From an uncultured Saprospirales bacterium (GTDB lineage Bacteria > Bacteroidota > Bacteroidia > Chitinophagales > JADIYW01): a stretch of 45,473 nucleotides of DNA. The DNA lies in the NCBI GenBank assembly GCA_938008535.1, contig CALLKF010000107.1, positions 1 through 45,473 of the forward strand, given 5' to 3'. Under the pieces are notes generated by a model. The model was not told the DNA's origin, made no database searches, and saw nothing but the letters and a program-made list of their open reading frames with translations. The position numbers were made by a program, and so were the translations under genes. This document shows, piece by piece, positions 16,988-26,781 of this stretch. Position 1 is the first letter of the stretch, and every line of letters begins with the position of its first letter.

Positions 16988-18895
16988 CTATTTCACTTCT
17001 TCCACTACTTCTGCATCTTGCACATCTTCTGTGTTGTTTGCATTTTGGTTTTCTGTATTGTTATCAGTTGCACCATTTTGTTCAGCACCACCTTGTGCGC
17101 CAGCATACATATCTTGCGATGCAGCTTGCCATGCAGCATTCAATGCAGCCAAAGCAATATCTATTGAAGCTAAATTTTCACTTGCATGTGCAGTTTTTAA
17201 TTCTGCAGCAGCATTTTCAATCGCAGCTTTTTTTTCAGCCGGAATTTTATCGCCAAACTCTTTCAACTGTTTTTCCGTTTGGAAAAGCATTGTATCAGCT
17301 TCGTTCAATTTATCTACTCTTTCACGTGCTTCTTTATCAGCTTGTTCGTTTGCTTTTGCTTCAGCTTTCATTTTCTCAATTTCTTCTTTGCTTAAACCAG
17401 AAGAAGCTGTGATACGAATATTTTGTTCTTTTCCAGTGCCTTTATCTTTTGCAGTTACGCTTAAGATACCGTTCGCATCAATATCGAAAATTACTTCGAT
17501 TTGTGGAACGCCACGCGGTGCAGATGGAATGCCATCTAAGTGGAAACGACCTAAGCTTTTGTTGTCTTTCGCCATAGATCGTTCGCCTTGCAACACGTTT
17601 AATTCTACTGAAGGTTGATTATCTGATGCAGTTGAGAATGTTTCTGATTTTTTAGTTGGAATCGTTGTGTTTGATTCAATTAATTTAGTGAAGACACCAC
17701 CGTACGTTTCAATTCCTAATGATAAAGGTGTTACATCTAATAATAAAACATCTTTTACATCACCAGTTAAAACACCACCTTGAATAGCAGCACCAACGGC
17801 AACTACTTCATCTGGATTTACACCTTTTGATGGTTTTTTGCCAAAGAATTTTTCTACAGCTTCCTGAATTTTTGGAATACGTGTTGAACCACCAACCAAA
17901 ATTACTTCATCAATATCACCAATACTTAAACCAGCATCTTTTAATGCTTTTTTACATGGCTCTAATGTGCGTTCAACTAATCTTTCTGTTAATTGATCAA
18001 ATTTTGCACGCGATAATTTTTTCACTAAGTGTTTTGGAACACCATCAACAGCAGTAATATATGGTAAGTTGATTTCTGTTTCATTAGAAGAAGACAATTC
18101 AATTTTTGCTTTTTCAGATGCTTCTTTCAAACGTTGCAACGCCATTGGATCTTTGCGTAAATCCATTCTTTCTTCTGCCTGGAATTCATTTGCCAACCAT
18201 TCCATAATGATTTGATCGAAATCGTCACCACCTAAGTGCACATCACCATTCGTAGATTTTACTTCAAAAACACCATCACCTAATTCAAGCATAGAAACGT
18301 CAAACGTTCCACCGCCTAAATCGTAAACGGCAATTTTCATATCTTTTCCACCTTTATCCAAGCCGTAAGCTAAAGCTGCAGCAGTTGGTTCGTTGATGAT
18401 ACGTTTTACATCTAAACCAGCAATTAAACCAGCTTCTTTTGTTGCCTGACGTTCTGCATCGTTAAAATATGCCGGAACCGTGATAACTGCTTCACTAACA
18501 GTTTGACCTAAATAGTCTTCTGCCATTTTTTTACATTTTTGCAAAATGATGGCTGAAATTTCTTGTGGTGTGTACAATCTGTCATGTAAACGTACACGAA
18601 CGGTATCATTGTCGCCTTTTTCTACAGCGTATGATACATAATCTTTCTCTTTTGTAGTTTCGCTGAAACGTTTTCCCATGAAACGTTTGATAGATGAAAC
18701 GGTGTTGGTTGGATTGGTAATTGCCTGACGTTTTGCAGGCGCACCTACTTTGCGTTCACCGTTATCCAAAAATCCTACGATAGAAGGCAACGTACGTTGA
18801 CCTTCATCTGTTGTAATGACCACTGGCTCGTTGCCTTCCATTACGGCAACGCATGAGTTGGTTGTTCCTAAGTCGATTCCTATTATTTTTCCCAT
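16988..18895 (-). CDS. dnaK: chaperone DnaK (Hsp70)
   Basis: 635 residues from MGKIIGIDLGTTNSCVAVMEG; the open frame runs 46 codons further upstream but that part is not Hsp70. ATPase-domain phosphate motifs are IGIDLGTTNS, AVYDLGGGTFDVSML and ILVGGSTRIPKIQ. The linker VLLLDVTPLSLGIETYGG leads to the substrate-binding domain, and the lid ends in the acidic VQDAEVVEEVK. It folds and refolds proteins with DnaJ/GrpE; neither partner is adjacent. About 130 bp separate its start from the divergent start of the holin-like gene region. No CIRCE element was seen. Confidence 0.98.
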   Translation of the reverse strand: MGKIIGIDLGTTNSCVAVMEGNEPVVITTDEGQRTLPSIVGFLDNGERKVGAPAKRQAITNPTNTVSSIKRFMGKRFSETTKEKDYVSYAVEKGDNDTVRVRLHDRLYTPQEISAIILQKCKKMAEDYLGQTVSEAVITVPAYFNDAERQATKEAGLIAGLDVKRIINEPTAAALAYGLDKGGKDMKIAVYDLGGGTFDVSMLELGDGVFEVKSTNGDVHLGGDDFDQIIMEWLANEFQAEERMDLRKDPMALQRLKEASEKAKIELSSSNETEINLPYITAVDGVPKHLVKKLSRAKFDQLTERLVERTLEPCKKALKDAGLSIGDIDEVILVGGSTRIPKIQEAVEKFFGKKPSKGVNPDEVVAVGAAIQGGVLTGDVKDVLLLDVTPLSLGIETYGGVFTKLIESNTTIPTKKSETFSTASDNQPSVELNVLQGERSMAKDNKSLGRFHLDGIPSAPRGVPQIEVIFDIDANGILSVTAKDKGTGKEQNIRITASSGLSKEEIEKMKAEAKANEQADKEARERVDKLNEADTMLFQTEKQLKEFGDKIPAEKKAAIENAAAELKTAHASENLASIDIALAALNAAWQAASQDMYAGAQGGAEQNGATDNNTENQNANNTEDVQDAEVVEEVK

Positions 18896-19019
18896 TTTAT
18901 TAATTTTCTTGTTAAGACTTAACCACATTTTACAACTAATGTGCCAATGGAAAATGTATGACAAAATGACGCAAACTGATTTTAGTATTATAAATATTTC
19001 AAAAATGCGATAAATAGTA

Positions 19020-19027
19020 TACTTTTG
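19020..19027 (+). promoter_or_regulatory. -7 box TACTTTTG
   Basis: An exact TAnnTTTG match in the dnaK/holin-like divergent region, plus-strand orientation. It would give a leader of roughly 95 nt for the gene at 19131. Confidence 0.45.
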
Positions 19028-19099
19028 TACCAATTAATTTTAGTATAAAATTAGCATGAATGTTCGCATACAAACAGAAATGTTTATTTGCGATTCCAT

Positions 19100-19136
19100 C
19101 TGCTCCATTAAAAACAATAAAAATATACAGATGAAA
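19100..19136 (+). promoter_or_regulatory. shared leader motif, copy 1
   Basis: CTGCTCCATTAAAAAC followed by an A/T-rich stretch ending ACAGATGAAA. It matches the leader at 25307-25343 at 33 of 37 positions with no gaps, and in both cases ends in the start codon of a gene for a membrane or exported protein. Confidence 0.7.
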
Positions 19137-19490
19137 TTTCTAATTCGTTTTTTAATTAAAGTAGCCACAGTAATTGGTTTATCTTACTTATTACCACAAT
19201 TATGGAATGGTTTTTCCAATCCAATGGTAAATGGTATCATGGATGCTATAAAAGTTGCATTGGTATTAAGTGTCTTAAATTCGTTTTTAAAACCTATCTT
19301 AAATTTTATAGCGATACCTATTTCATGTTTAACATTAGGTTTGTTTTCGTTAGTAATAAGTGCAGCCATGGTTATGCTAACAGATAATTTATTACCTGGT
19401 TTCCAAGTTGGCGGCTGGATTGCTGCTTTAATATTTAGTTTAACATTTTCTTTTATTTGTGCTTCTGTAGAGAAATTTATAGTAGACTAA
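19131..19490 (+). CDS. phage-holin-family (superfamily IV) small membrane protein
   Basis: 119 residues from MKFLIRFLIKVATVIGLSYL. Four hydrophobic segments fit the 'phage holin family protein' (Pfam Phage_holin_4_2) group: about 7-25, 38-58, 60-80 and 90-112. The NSFLKPILNFIAIPISCLTLGLFS stretch is the family signature. Despite the name, these are ordinary chromosomal inner-membrane proteins of unknown function. The in-frame ATG at 19056 is less likely because the conserved leader motif ends exactly at 19131. There are no phage genes nearby. Confidence 0.85.
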   Translation: MKFLIRFLIKVATVIGLSYLLPQLWNGFSNPMVNGIMDAIKVALVLSVLNSFLKPILNFIAIPISCLTLGLFSLVISAAMVMLTDNLLPGFQVGGWIAALIFSLTFSFICASVEKFIVD

Positions 19491-19699
19491 TAATAATAAG
19501 TAATTTTGTCATGTTTTTATTGGTTTTTCTGCACTTTCGTCAGATAGCTGTACTTTTTTCTGTTATAATTACAGATTTGTTTCACATTCTTTTGCTTTTT
19601 GGATGTTAGCACATCTTTTGATGATTAGTTTATAAGTTTTGAAATTGTATAAAATCATTTTCAAATTTTCAAGTCAATTAATTTTCAAATTATAACAAC

Positions 19700-22297
19700 A
19701 TGAATCCAAATAATTATACCATCAAATCGCAGGAAGCTATTGCGCAAGCACAACAACTCGCATTCAATGCAAAACATGCATCGTTAGATACTTTTCATTT
19801 ACTGAAAGCAATACTGGAAACCGACAAAGATGTCACACCATTTTTATTCAAAAAAATAAATGCTGATATTCATAAAATTAATTTAGAACTAGAAACGCTA
19901 TTGAAAAATCAACCAACCGTTTCTGGTGATAGCATGCAATATCCATCTCAAAATATGGGACAAGTTTTGTTAAAAGCAAATTCTTATTTGAAAGAATTTA
20001 ATGATGATTACGTTTCAATCGAACATTTGTTGTTAGCTTTATTAAGTATTAACGATGCAACTTCAAAATTATTGAAGCAAAACAATGTTACAGAAACCAA
20101 TTTAAAACAAGCCATCAAAGAACTCAGAAAAGGACAAACCGTGAACAATCCAAGTGCAGATACAACTTATAATTCATTAGATAAATACGCTAAGAATTTA
20201 AATAAGTTAGCGCAATCTAATAAACTCGATCCTGTGATTGGCCGCGATGAAGAAATTCGCCGTGTGTTGCATATTTTATCACGAAGAACAAAAAATAATC
20301 CGATTTTAGTTGGCGAACCTGGTGTTGGTAAAACTGCTATTGCAGAAGGCATTGCGTTTCGTATTATTTCTGGTGATATTCCTGAAAACTTGAAATCAAA
20401 AATTATTTATTCGTTAGATATGGGAGCGCTCATTGCTGGTGCAAAATACAAAGGCGAATTTGAAGAACGTTTGAAAGCAGTGATCAAAGAAGTGATTGAT
20501 TCTAACGGACAAATTATTTTATTTATTGATGAAATACATACCTTGGTTGGTGCTGGTGGTGGTGATGGTGCAATGGATGCTGCAAACATTTTGAAACCTG
20601 CGTTGGCGCGTGGCGAACTGCGTGCAATTGGCGCAACTACACTTAATGAATACCAAAAATTCTTTGAAAAAGATAAAGCATTGGAACGTCGTTTTCAAAA
20701 AGTAATAGTGCAAGAGCCAAGTGTAGAAGATACGATTTCTATTTTGCGTGGCTTGAAAGAACGTTACGAAAATCATCATAAAGTAACGATAAAAGATGAA
20801 GCAATCATTGCTGCTGCAGAATTATCGAACAGATATATTACGAATCGATTTTTGCCAGATAAAGCCATTGATTTAATTGATGAAGCTGCTGCGAAACTGC
20901 GTTTAGAAATGGATTCTGTTCCGGAAGAATTAGATGAATTAGAAAGAAAAATTAGAACGTTAGAAATTGAACGCGAAGCCATCAAAAAAGAAAATGATGT
21001 AAATAAAGTAGAGGATTTATCAAAACAAATTTCTGAATTAAGTGAAAAAAGAAATGCGTTTAAAGCAAAATGGCAAAGCGAAAAAACCATCGTTGATAGA
21101 ATACAAAATGAGAAAATAAAAATTGAAAACTTTAAACTCGAAGCCGAACAAGCTGAACGCAATGGTGACTACGGAAAAGTAGCAGAAATACGTTACGGAA
21201 AAATAAAAGAAGTAGAAACGAATTTGGCGAAAATGGAAAAAGAATTGCAGGAAAATGAGCAAGGCAGCCGATTGATGAAAGAAGAAGTTACAAGTGAAAA
21301 TATTGCAGAAATTGTTTCGCGCTGGACAGGTATTCCATTGAATAAAATGTTGCAGGCAGAAAAAGATAAACTCATCAACTTAGAAGATTATTTGCACAAA
21401 CGTGTGGTTGGACAAGAAGAAGCAATTGTTGCAGTTTCTGATGCTATTCGTAGAAGCCGTGCTGGTTTACAAGATCCGAAAAAACCATTAGGTTCGTTTT
21501 TGTTTATAGGAACTACAGGTGTTGGTAAAACAGAATTAGCTAAAGCATTAGCTGAGTTATTGTTTGATGATGAAAAATCAATGGTTAGAATTGATATGAG
21601 TGAGTACATGGAAAAACATTCTGTATCGCGTTTGATTGGCTCGCCTCCAGGATATGTTGGTTACGATGAAGGTGGTCAGTTGACAGAAGCCGTGCGCAAT
21701 CATCCATATTCTGTGGTGCTTTTGGATGAAATTGAAAAAGCACATCCGGATGTTTTTAATATTTTATTACAAGTATTGGAAGATGGTAGATTGACAGATA
21801 ATAAAGGCAGAACGGTTGATTTTAAAAATACAATTATTATCATGACATCGAATATTGGTTCGCATTTAATTCAACAAAATTTTGAAAATGTAAAAACCGA
21901 TAACGATATTTTTACGGCAACAGAAACATCAAAAGTGCAAATTTTAGACGCAATAAAACGAGTGTTGCGACCAGAATTTTTCAATAGAATTGATGAAGTA
22001 ATTATGTTTAAACCATTGTTGCAAAATGATATAAAAGAAATTGTAAAAATTCAATTGCAAAACCTGAAAAAACAATTAGCAGAAATGGAAATTAACATTA
22101 GCTTTTCTGATGAATTAGTTGAACATTTTGCAGCAGAAGGTTACGAACCACAATATGGAGCAAGACCACTGAAAAGATTAATAAACAAAGAGTTAATCAA
22201 TCAACTTTCTAAAATGATTATTGCTGATAAAATTCAAAAAGATAAACCAGTTATTGCAGATTGTTTTGAAGAAGAAATTGTGTTTAGAAACGAATAG
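19700..22297 (+). CDS. clpB: ATP-dependent disaggregase ClpB
   Basis: 865 residues, the usual ClpB length. The N-terminal Clp repeat domain (about 1-145) starts NPNNYTIKSQEAIAQAQQLA. NBD1 has Walker A GEPGVGKT at about 205 and FIDEIHTLVGAGGGDGAMDA. The ClpB-specific coiled-coil middle domain (about 405-525) begins LRLEMDSVPEELDELERKI. NBD2 has GTTGVGKTELAKAL and VLLDEIEKAHPDVFNILLQVLEDGR. It rescues aggregated proteins together with DnaK, which lies 0.8 kb away on the other strand. The 200-bp upstream gap contains TTTTCAAATTTTCAAG-type repeats and no clear heat-shock operator. Confidence 0.97.
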   Translation: MNPNNYTIKSQEAIAQAQQLAFNAKHASLDTFHLLKAILETDKDVTPFLFKKINADIHKINLELETLLKNQPTVSGDSMQYPSQNMGQVLLKANSYLKEFNDDYVSIEHLLLALLSINDATSKLLKQNNVTETNLKQAIKELRKGQTVNNPSADTTYNSLDKYAKNLNKLAQSNKLDPVIGRDEEIRRVLHILSRRTKNNPILVGEPGVGKTAIAEGIAFRIISGDIPENLKSKIIYSLDMGALIAGAKYKGEFEERLKAVIKEVIDSNGQIILFIDEIHTLVGAGGGDGAMDAANILKPALARGELRAIGATTLNEYQKFFEKDKALERRFQKVIVQEPSVEDTISILRGLKERYENHHKVTIKDEAIIAAAELSNRYITNRFLPDKAIDLIDEAAAKLRLEMDSVPEELDELERKIRTLEIEREAIKKENDVNKVEDLSKQISELSEKRNAFKAKWQSEKTIVDRIQNEKIKIENFKLEAEQAERNGDYGKVAEIRYGKIKEVETNLAKMEKELQENEQGSRLMKEEVTSENIAEIVSRWTGIPLNKMLQAEKDKLINLEDYLHKRVVGQEEAIVAVSDAIRRSRAGLQDPKKPLGSFLFIGTTGVGKTELAKALAELLFDDEKSMVRIDMSEYMEKHSVSRLIGSPPGYVGYDEGGQLTEAVRNHPYSVVLLDEIEKAHPDVFNILLQVLEDGRLTDNKGRTVDFKNTIIIMTSNIGSHLIQQNFENVKTDNDIFTATETSKVQILDAIKRVLRPEFFNRIDEVIMFKPLLQNDIKEIVKIQLQNLKKQLAEMEINISFSDELVEHFAAEGYEPQYGARPLKRLINKELINQLSKMIIADKIQKDKPVIADCFEEEIVFRNE

Positions 22298-22325
22298 TAA
22301 CTGGATTTTATTTATAGAACATTGG

Positions 22326-22360
22326 ACGATTAGATTTATGATAAATCTAATCGTTTTTTT
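22326..22360 (+). terminator. rho-independent terminator after clpB
   Basis: Perfect 14-bp arms, ACGATTAGATTTAT and its complement, around a single G, followed by a T tract. Confidence 0.92.
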
Positions 22361-22420
22361 GTTTTACAATTTCATATTTACTTTTACCTCATAGTTTTCT
22401 GTTTACTTGTTAAATAAAAT

Positions 22421-22428
22421 TATCTTTG
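22421..22428 (+). promoter_or_regulatory. Bacteroidota -7 box TATCTTTG
   Basis: An exact TAnnTTTG match 14 bases before the ATG at 22443. It lies inside the frame that opens with TTG at 22407, so the later start is preferred. Confidence 0.6.
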
Positions 22429-22442
22429 CTAAAAATTGGCTG

Positions 22443-23918
22443 ATGTCAAAATTTTGTAGAATAACGTTGTTTTTGCTAATGCTGCTATTATGTTACATCG
22501 GTTTTTTGATGTATTCAAATAGTTTATGTTTACAACGTTGGGACGAAGCTCGTTGTGCATTACATGCAGTTGCGATGAGCAAAAACAATAATTTTATTAT
22601 TACATACTATCAAAATGAACCAGATATGTGGTACACAAAACCACCGTTATTGATTTGGATTCAAACGTTATTATTTAAACTTTTTACACCATCTGTTTTA
22701 GTGTTTAGGTTGCCAACATTAGCTGCAGCTATTTCATTGTGTTTTTTTATTTATTGGTATTTTATAAAGTATCGTTCAAATTATTTTATTGGTATTATTG
22801 CGACTGTAATTTTCATTTCTTGTGATGGTATTGCAAGAATACATGGTACACGAACTGGCGAATACGAGACGCTACTTATTTTATTTACAACTACTTATTT
22901 ATTTGCCTATTTTCATTTTTTGCAAACAAAAAATTATAAATGGCTAGTATTATTTTTCGCTTTATTAATTGCTGCAACTCTTACAAAAGGTGTTCAAGCA
23001 TTATTGTTTTTGCCAGCATTGTTTTTTTATACAATATTTACTAAAAACCTGAAATCTATTCTTGTAAATAAAATATTCTATATTGGATTTTTATCTTTTC
23101 TTTTCATTGTTGTTGGATATTATTTATTACGTGAACAATATAATCCAGGTTTTCTAAAGACAGTTTGGAATAATGAATTAGGTGGACGATTTTCAACAGT
23201 AATTGAAAATCATAAACATCCATTTACCTATTATTTTGGGTTTATGTATAATAGATTGTTAGGTTTTTGGTTTGCAATTTTTATGCTCTCAATACCTATC
23301 ATTATTGGTCTTGCAGATGTTTTCTACAAAAAACTTTGTATTTATTTATTGAGTTGTAGCTTGTGTTATATGTTAGTAATTAGTTCTGCACAAACAAAAC
23401 TTGGTTGGTATGATATTCCAATTTATCCATTAATTACAGTTGTAATTGCAATCGCACTTTTTGCCATTTTTGATAATCAATTAAAAAAAACATTCTCAAC
23501 CACACAAAAACAAATACTAATAATTTTTGGAGTTATATTTTTTATGATTCCAATAACAATTCAATTGCAAAAAGTATATAAATTAATTAAAACGCAAGAA
23601 TATGATTTGGAAATGTGCACTGCATTTTTTTTACACAATAATTTGAAGAAAGAAAAATTTATTTTAGATAATTGTTTTGTGCAAGGTGATTTAGATTGTA
23701 GTTATTCTGGACAAATTGAATTCTATCAAGAGTTGTATAAGAACCAACATCAAAACCTTCATTTGTTTTTTTGGAATTTAGATACCATAGTTGCACCTTG
23801 CAAATTAATTTCAAGATACGATCAAACTAAATATTTTGCTGAACAACATTTTGAGTATAAGATTATCAAAGAAGTTGATCAGTTAAAGTTTTATGAATTG
23901 TATAGGAGAAAAGATTAG
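22443..23918 (+). CDS. GT39/ArnT-like membrane glycosyltransferase
   Basis: A 491-residue polytopic membrane protein with about 10-12 helices. The first loop has RWDEARCALHAVAMSKNN and PDMWYTKPPLLIWIQTLLF, the DE-x-R...KPP signature of PMT/ArnT-type (GT-C) transferases that use lipid-linked sugar donors at the outer face of the inner membrane. HGTRTGEYETLLILF in the second loop and LTKGVQALLFLPALFFY also fit. The C-terminal ~90 residues form a soluble domain. Acceptor and sugar are unknown; lipid A or glycan decoration is the usual role. Flanked by a terminator, it appears monocistronic. Confidence 0.88.
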   Translation: MSKFCRITLFLLMLLLCYIGFLMYSNSLCLQRWDEARCALHAVAMSKNNNFIITYYQNEPDMWYTKPPLLIWIQTLLFKLFTPSVLVFRLPTLAAAISLCFFIYWYFIKYRSNYFIGIIATVIFISCDGIARIHGTRTGEYETLLILFTTTYLFAYFHFLQTKNYKWLVLFFALLIAATLTKGVQALLFLPALFFYTIFTKNLKSILVNKIFYIGFLSFLFIVVGYYLLREQYNPGFLKTVWNNELGGRFSTVIENHKHPFTYYFGFMYNRLLGFWFAIFMLSIPIIIGLADVFYKKLCIYLLSCSLCYMLVISSAQTKLGWYDIPIYPLITVVIAIALFAIFDNQLKKTFSTTQKQILIIFGVIFFMIPITIQLQKVYKLIKTQEYDLEMCTAFFLHNNLKKEKFILDNCFVQGDLDCSYSGQIEFYQELYKNQHQNLHLFFWNLDTIVAPCKLISRYDQTKYFAEQHFEYKIIKEVDQLKFYELYRRKD

Positions 23919-23932
23919 TTTTTTATTTCAAA

Positions 23933-24316
23933 TTATCTGCAAAAAAGATTACATACAATAGCAATCAACGGACACAAACCTTGTATAAAAACACCACGCA
24001 ACATTCTTGGTTTTGAAATAAATAAAACAATAGATGCAGCAAACATACAATAGCAACAAAATAAAATCAATGTTTTACCAGCAAGTTCCAATTCACCTTG
24101 TAGTAAATAGATTCCAACAAAAACACCTATCGCTAAAAATAAATTATAAAAGCCTTGATTAAAAAATGACAATTTAAAGCTTGCAGCTTCGTCGATGTTT
24201 TTCATTCCAAATGTTTTATGCACCTTAGGATTCATCCAAAATACACTTTCCATTAAGAAAAAAAGTACATGAAAAAGTGCTGCTATAGTTGCAAATAGGA
24301 TACTAATAGTTGGCAT
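23933..24316 (-). CDS. DUF1304 membrane protein
   Basis: 127 residues with four hydrophobic segments (about 5-25, 50-72, 80-98 and 105-124). The first helix with HVLFFLMESVFW, the FFNQGFYNLFLAIG segment, and the cytoplasmic loop before the last helix are DUF1304 hallmarks. Function unknown. It is 25 bp downstream of the TauE/SafE gene on the same strand, so the two are likely one transcript. It converges on the glycosyltransferase with 14 bp between the genes. Confidence 0.88.
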   Translation of the reverse strand: MPTISILFATIAALFHVLFFLMESVFWMNPKVHKTFGMKNIDEAASFKLSFFNQGFYNLFLAIGVFVGIYLLQGELELAGKTLILFCCYCMFAASIVLFISKPRMLRGVFIQGLCPLIAIVCNLFCR

Positions 24317-24341
24317 AAATAAAATGTTTTGTTGAATAAAG

Positions 24342-25085
24342 TTACTTAAAATTATTCGTAATAAAATAGATTCGTATCAATCCGTATACACCAACTAAAA
24401 TCAACAGGAAATAGATGTATTTTTTGTAGTGTTCTTCTGAGATTTTTTGTCGAATTTTATTGCCAACCAAAAATGCTATTAATGTAAATGGTAATGAAAT
24501 TACAAAATAATAAAGCACTGTTTTATTTAAAATATCTGAAATGATTTGTCCTACAATAATAAAAATATCAGAGATAATAAAATAACCTTGTAAATTTCCA
24601 ATGAATTGTAAAGTTGTCCAGTTTTTTAAAATTCCAAAAATTACTATTGGAGGCCCAGCAGTGTTGAATGCGCCACCTAAAATTCCACCTATAAATCCAA
24701 ATAAGTAAGCAAATTTTTCATTTAGATTTACTTTGTACTTAGTGAAAAATAAATTAAACAATGCTACCAGAATTATAAAAACATAGAGAAACGTTTTTAT
24801 TAAATTTTCATTTCCACATTTTAAAAAATAAATCCCAATTGGTATTCCAAAAAAAGCAGCCAGTACCAACTTTTTTGTGATATTCCAATTTATATTATTG
24901 TGATGTTTAATTAGCATTAATGTTGCTAATGTCAATCCATTTAATGTCATGATTGGAGTGGCAATTTTTGTGCTTACTAATAATGTTAAAAATGGCATCG
25001 CAAAAATAGCATCACCAAAACCAAAAGTGGCATAAACTAATGAACCAAGAAATAAAATGACTGGAATGTAAATTTCTGTTGGCAT
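24342..25085 (-). CDS. TauE/SafE family sulfite/organosulfur exporter
   Basis: 247 residues from MPTEIYIPVILFLGSLVYATFGFGDAIFAMPFLTLL, which is the family's first half-repeat (G-FGFG-...-A/P). The second half-repeat begins LFGFIGGILGGAFNTAGPPIVIF, the usual G-G-x-G-G...G-P-P. About seven to eight membrane helices. Members export sulfite, sulfoacetate or related anions; the substrate is not predictable here. The open frame extends 16 codons upstream but overlaps a minus-strand TATTTTTG box (25112-25119), so the later start is taken. Confidence 0.87.
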   Translation of the reverse strand: MPTEIYIPVILFLGSLVYATFGFGDAIFAMPFLTLLVSTKIATPIMTLNGLTLATLMLIKHHNNINWNITKKLVLAAFFGIPIGIYFLKCGNENLIKTFLYVFIILVALFNLFFTKYKVNLNEKFAYLFGFIGGILGGAFNTAGPPIVIFGILKNWTTLQFIGNLQGYFIISDIFIIVGQIISDILNKTVLYYFVISLPFTLIAFLVGNKIRQKISEEHYKKYIYFLLILVGVYGLIRIYFITNNFK

Positions 25086-25111
25086 TAAAAGGAAAGTTAG
25101 ATTGTAATCAT

Positions 25112-25119
25112 CAAAAATA
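25112..25119 (-). promoter_or_regulatory. -7 box TATTTTTG (minus strand)
   Basis: An exact TAnnTTTG match on the minus strand, 26 bases before the chosen TauE/SafE start codon. Confidence 0.55.
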
Positions 25120-25306
25120 CAATTTGTTTTCACATTCAGTCAGATTCTTTAATTTAAGAATCATTTTTCATTTAAATAAACTACATTTACTTTCCATAAT
25201 TTTTTATGAAATGAACATTAGAGTTTACATTCGAAACATAAATGATTATCTGTGAAATATGGTACTACGACACAAAAAATTTAACTGAATAGATGTCAAA
25301 TTTCCG

Positions 25307-25343
25307 CTGCACCATTAAAAACTATAATAATAAACAGATGAAA
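25307..25343 (+). promoter_or_regulatory. shared leader motif, copy 2
   Basis: CTGCACCATTAAAAAC then an A/T-rich stretch ending ACAGATGAAA. It is identical to the leader at 19100-19136 at 33 of 37 positions, all four differences being A/T exchanges, and has the same 31-nt distance from CTGC to the ATG. Confidence 0.7.
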
Positions 25344-26192
25344 ACATTTTTTTTAATAATTGGCATCTTTTTTAATCACTACTTTATTTCAGCACAAACA
25401 TGTGCTGAGCGTACTATGGAAATAGATATTGCTGCTAAAAAATCACTCGCTTTTTACGATCAGTTTTTGAAATCAAACGAAAAAATTGGTTATTTAGAAA
25501 CATTCATATTGTATCCAGTTCTGCAACGAAAGTATGTCAATAAAAAATTTAGAGACACTTCTTTAATAAATAAATTTGAAGATTTAAAGCGAATGATTTG
25601 GTGCTTCGATGGTTTATGTTTAAGCAATAATAAAAATTATTATCTGCAAAAAAATGAAATTATTTCTAAAATAAAATCGAACGAAATTGCAGATAATTAT
25701 TTTAGAGAAACCGTTTGTGCATTGTGTAATCAATACAAATTAGATAGCAATCAACTAAAAATAATTTTAGATTTTAATGACACAACTTATTATAATAAAT
25801 TTTCATTGTTGCATAAGGTGTTGCAATTAAAAAACCTGAATTATAATAAATGCATTTCCAAAGAAATTTATACAAAATATAAAACGCAACTGATCGATAC
25901 TATTTGCAAACTGTACATTAACACAAAAAATGTAAATGATGCAGTTCAAAACAAAAGCACCAATATTGTCGATTTTGATATTTTTTCTGAAGCTGTTTTA
26001 ATGATTTCCTTGTTAGATGATCAGCCAAATATCAGCGATGAATTGTACACTATTATTTTAAATACACAAAATGCTGTTGGTGTTTGGCAAATTGCAGAGC
26101 AAAATGTTAAATCAAACGAACACACTACATTGGTAGCACTTTGGTTATTGTTGGATGAGCGCCAAAAACTTAAAAATCTGAATATAAAATAG
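25338..26192 (+). CDS. secreted protein of unknown function, alpha-helical
   Basis: 284 residues from MKTFFLIIGIFFNHYFISAQ, a signal peptide; the ATG at 25293 would put 15 polar residues before it and is not preferred. The mature part is helical with paired Cys (TCAERT, CFDGLC, CALC). The C-terminal QNAVGVWQIAEQNVKSNEHTTLVALWLL resembles one helical repeat of the alpha/alpha toroid seen in prenyltransferase/squalene-cyclase-like proteins (Q...GvW...s.htT..AlwlL). This resemblance is weak and gives no function. Two secreted proteins follow on the same strand. Confidence 0.65.
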   Translation: MKTFFLIIGIFFNHYFISAQTCAERTMEIDIAAKKSLAFYDQFLKSNEKIGYLETFILYPVLQRKYVNKKFRDTSLINKFEDLKRMIWCFDGLCLSNNKNYYLQKNEIISKIKSNEIADNYFRETVCALCNQYKLDSNQLKIILDFNDTTYYNKFSLLHKVLQLKNLNYNKCISKEIYTKYKTQLIDTICKLYINTKNVNDAVQNKSTNIVDFDIFSEAVLMISLLDDQPNISDELYTIILNTQNAVGVWQIAEQNVKSNEHTTLVALWLLLDERQKLKNLNIK

Positions 26193-26285
26193 TTATCCAC
26201 TAAAAAATACTGCATATGTCTGTTTTTGTGTGTTAATTTGTTGCTAAATTGTAAATAAATGGCTACATTGGTATAAATATTTTGG

Positions 26286-26781
26286 ATGATTAGAATTATA
26301 CATTTCTTTTTTTTCTTTATTATTATTATTATTTCTTCACTTGCAAGTGAAGTCGAAAATAATAGTACTAAGGTTGATATGTTTCAAGAGCTTTCTTTGA
26401 AATACTTGAATGCATATAATAAATCTAATTTTTCTTTACTAGCAAATGATATAATAAATCAAGAAGAATACAGCGCAATTGTAAGTAGCGTTGTAAAAAA
26501 AAACGAAGCTTGTTTAACTGATTTTGATAAGAATTTTGATGTAAATATTTTTAAAAGAGCTTTTGAAAAATCGCACTTATATCAACTAAAATCAGATACC
26601 ATTGTAGTTGAGTCTGTTACAAGTTTCGCTACTTGCGCCGATTTAGATATTAAAAAACTAAGCTGTTTTGTTTATTTCAAAAAAAAGAATGCTTCTGTTC
26701 CAATTACATTAATTGTAATTAAAACAGATACCGATAAGTATAAAATTTTATTAGATATTATTAATGAAAATTATTTCAGCA

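Noticed and set aside
16848..17618. A 256-residue plus-strand frame opposite dnaK
   Set aside because: It is a Ser/Ala/Phe-rich shadow of the C-terminal dnaK codons; dnaK itself is beyond doubt.
18896..19130. CIRCE-type heat-shock operator upstream of dnaK
   Set aside because: No TTAGCACTC...GAGTGCTAA-like inverted repeat was found on either strand.
19131..19490. Prophage remnant suggested by the holin-family protein
   Set aside because: This family is a chromosomal membrane-protein family despite its name, and no other phage gene is nearby.
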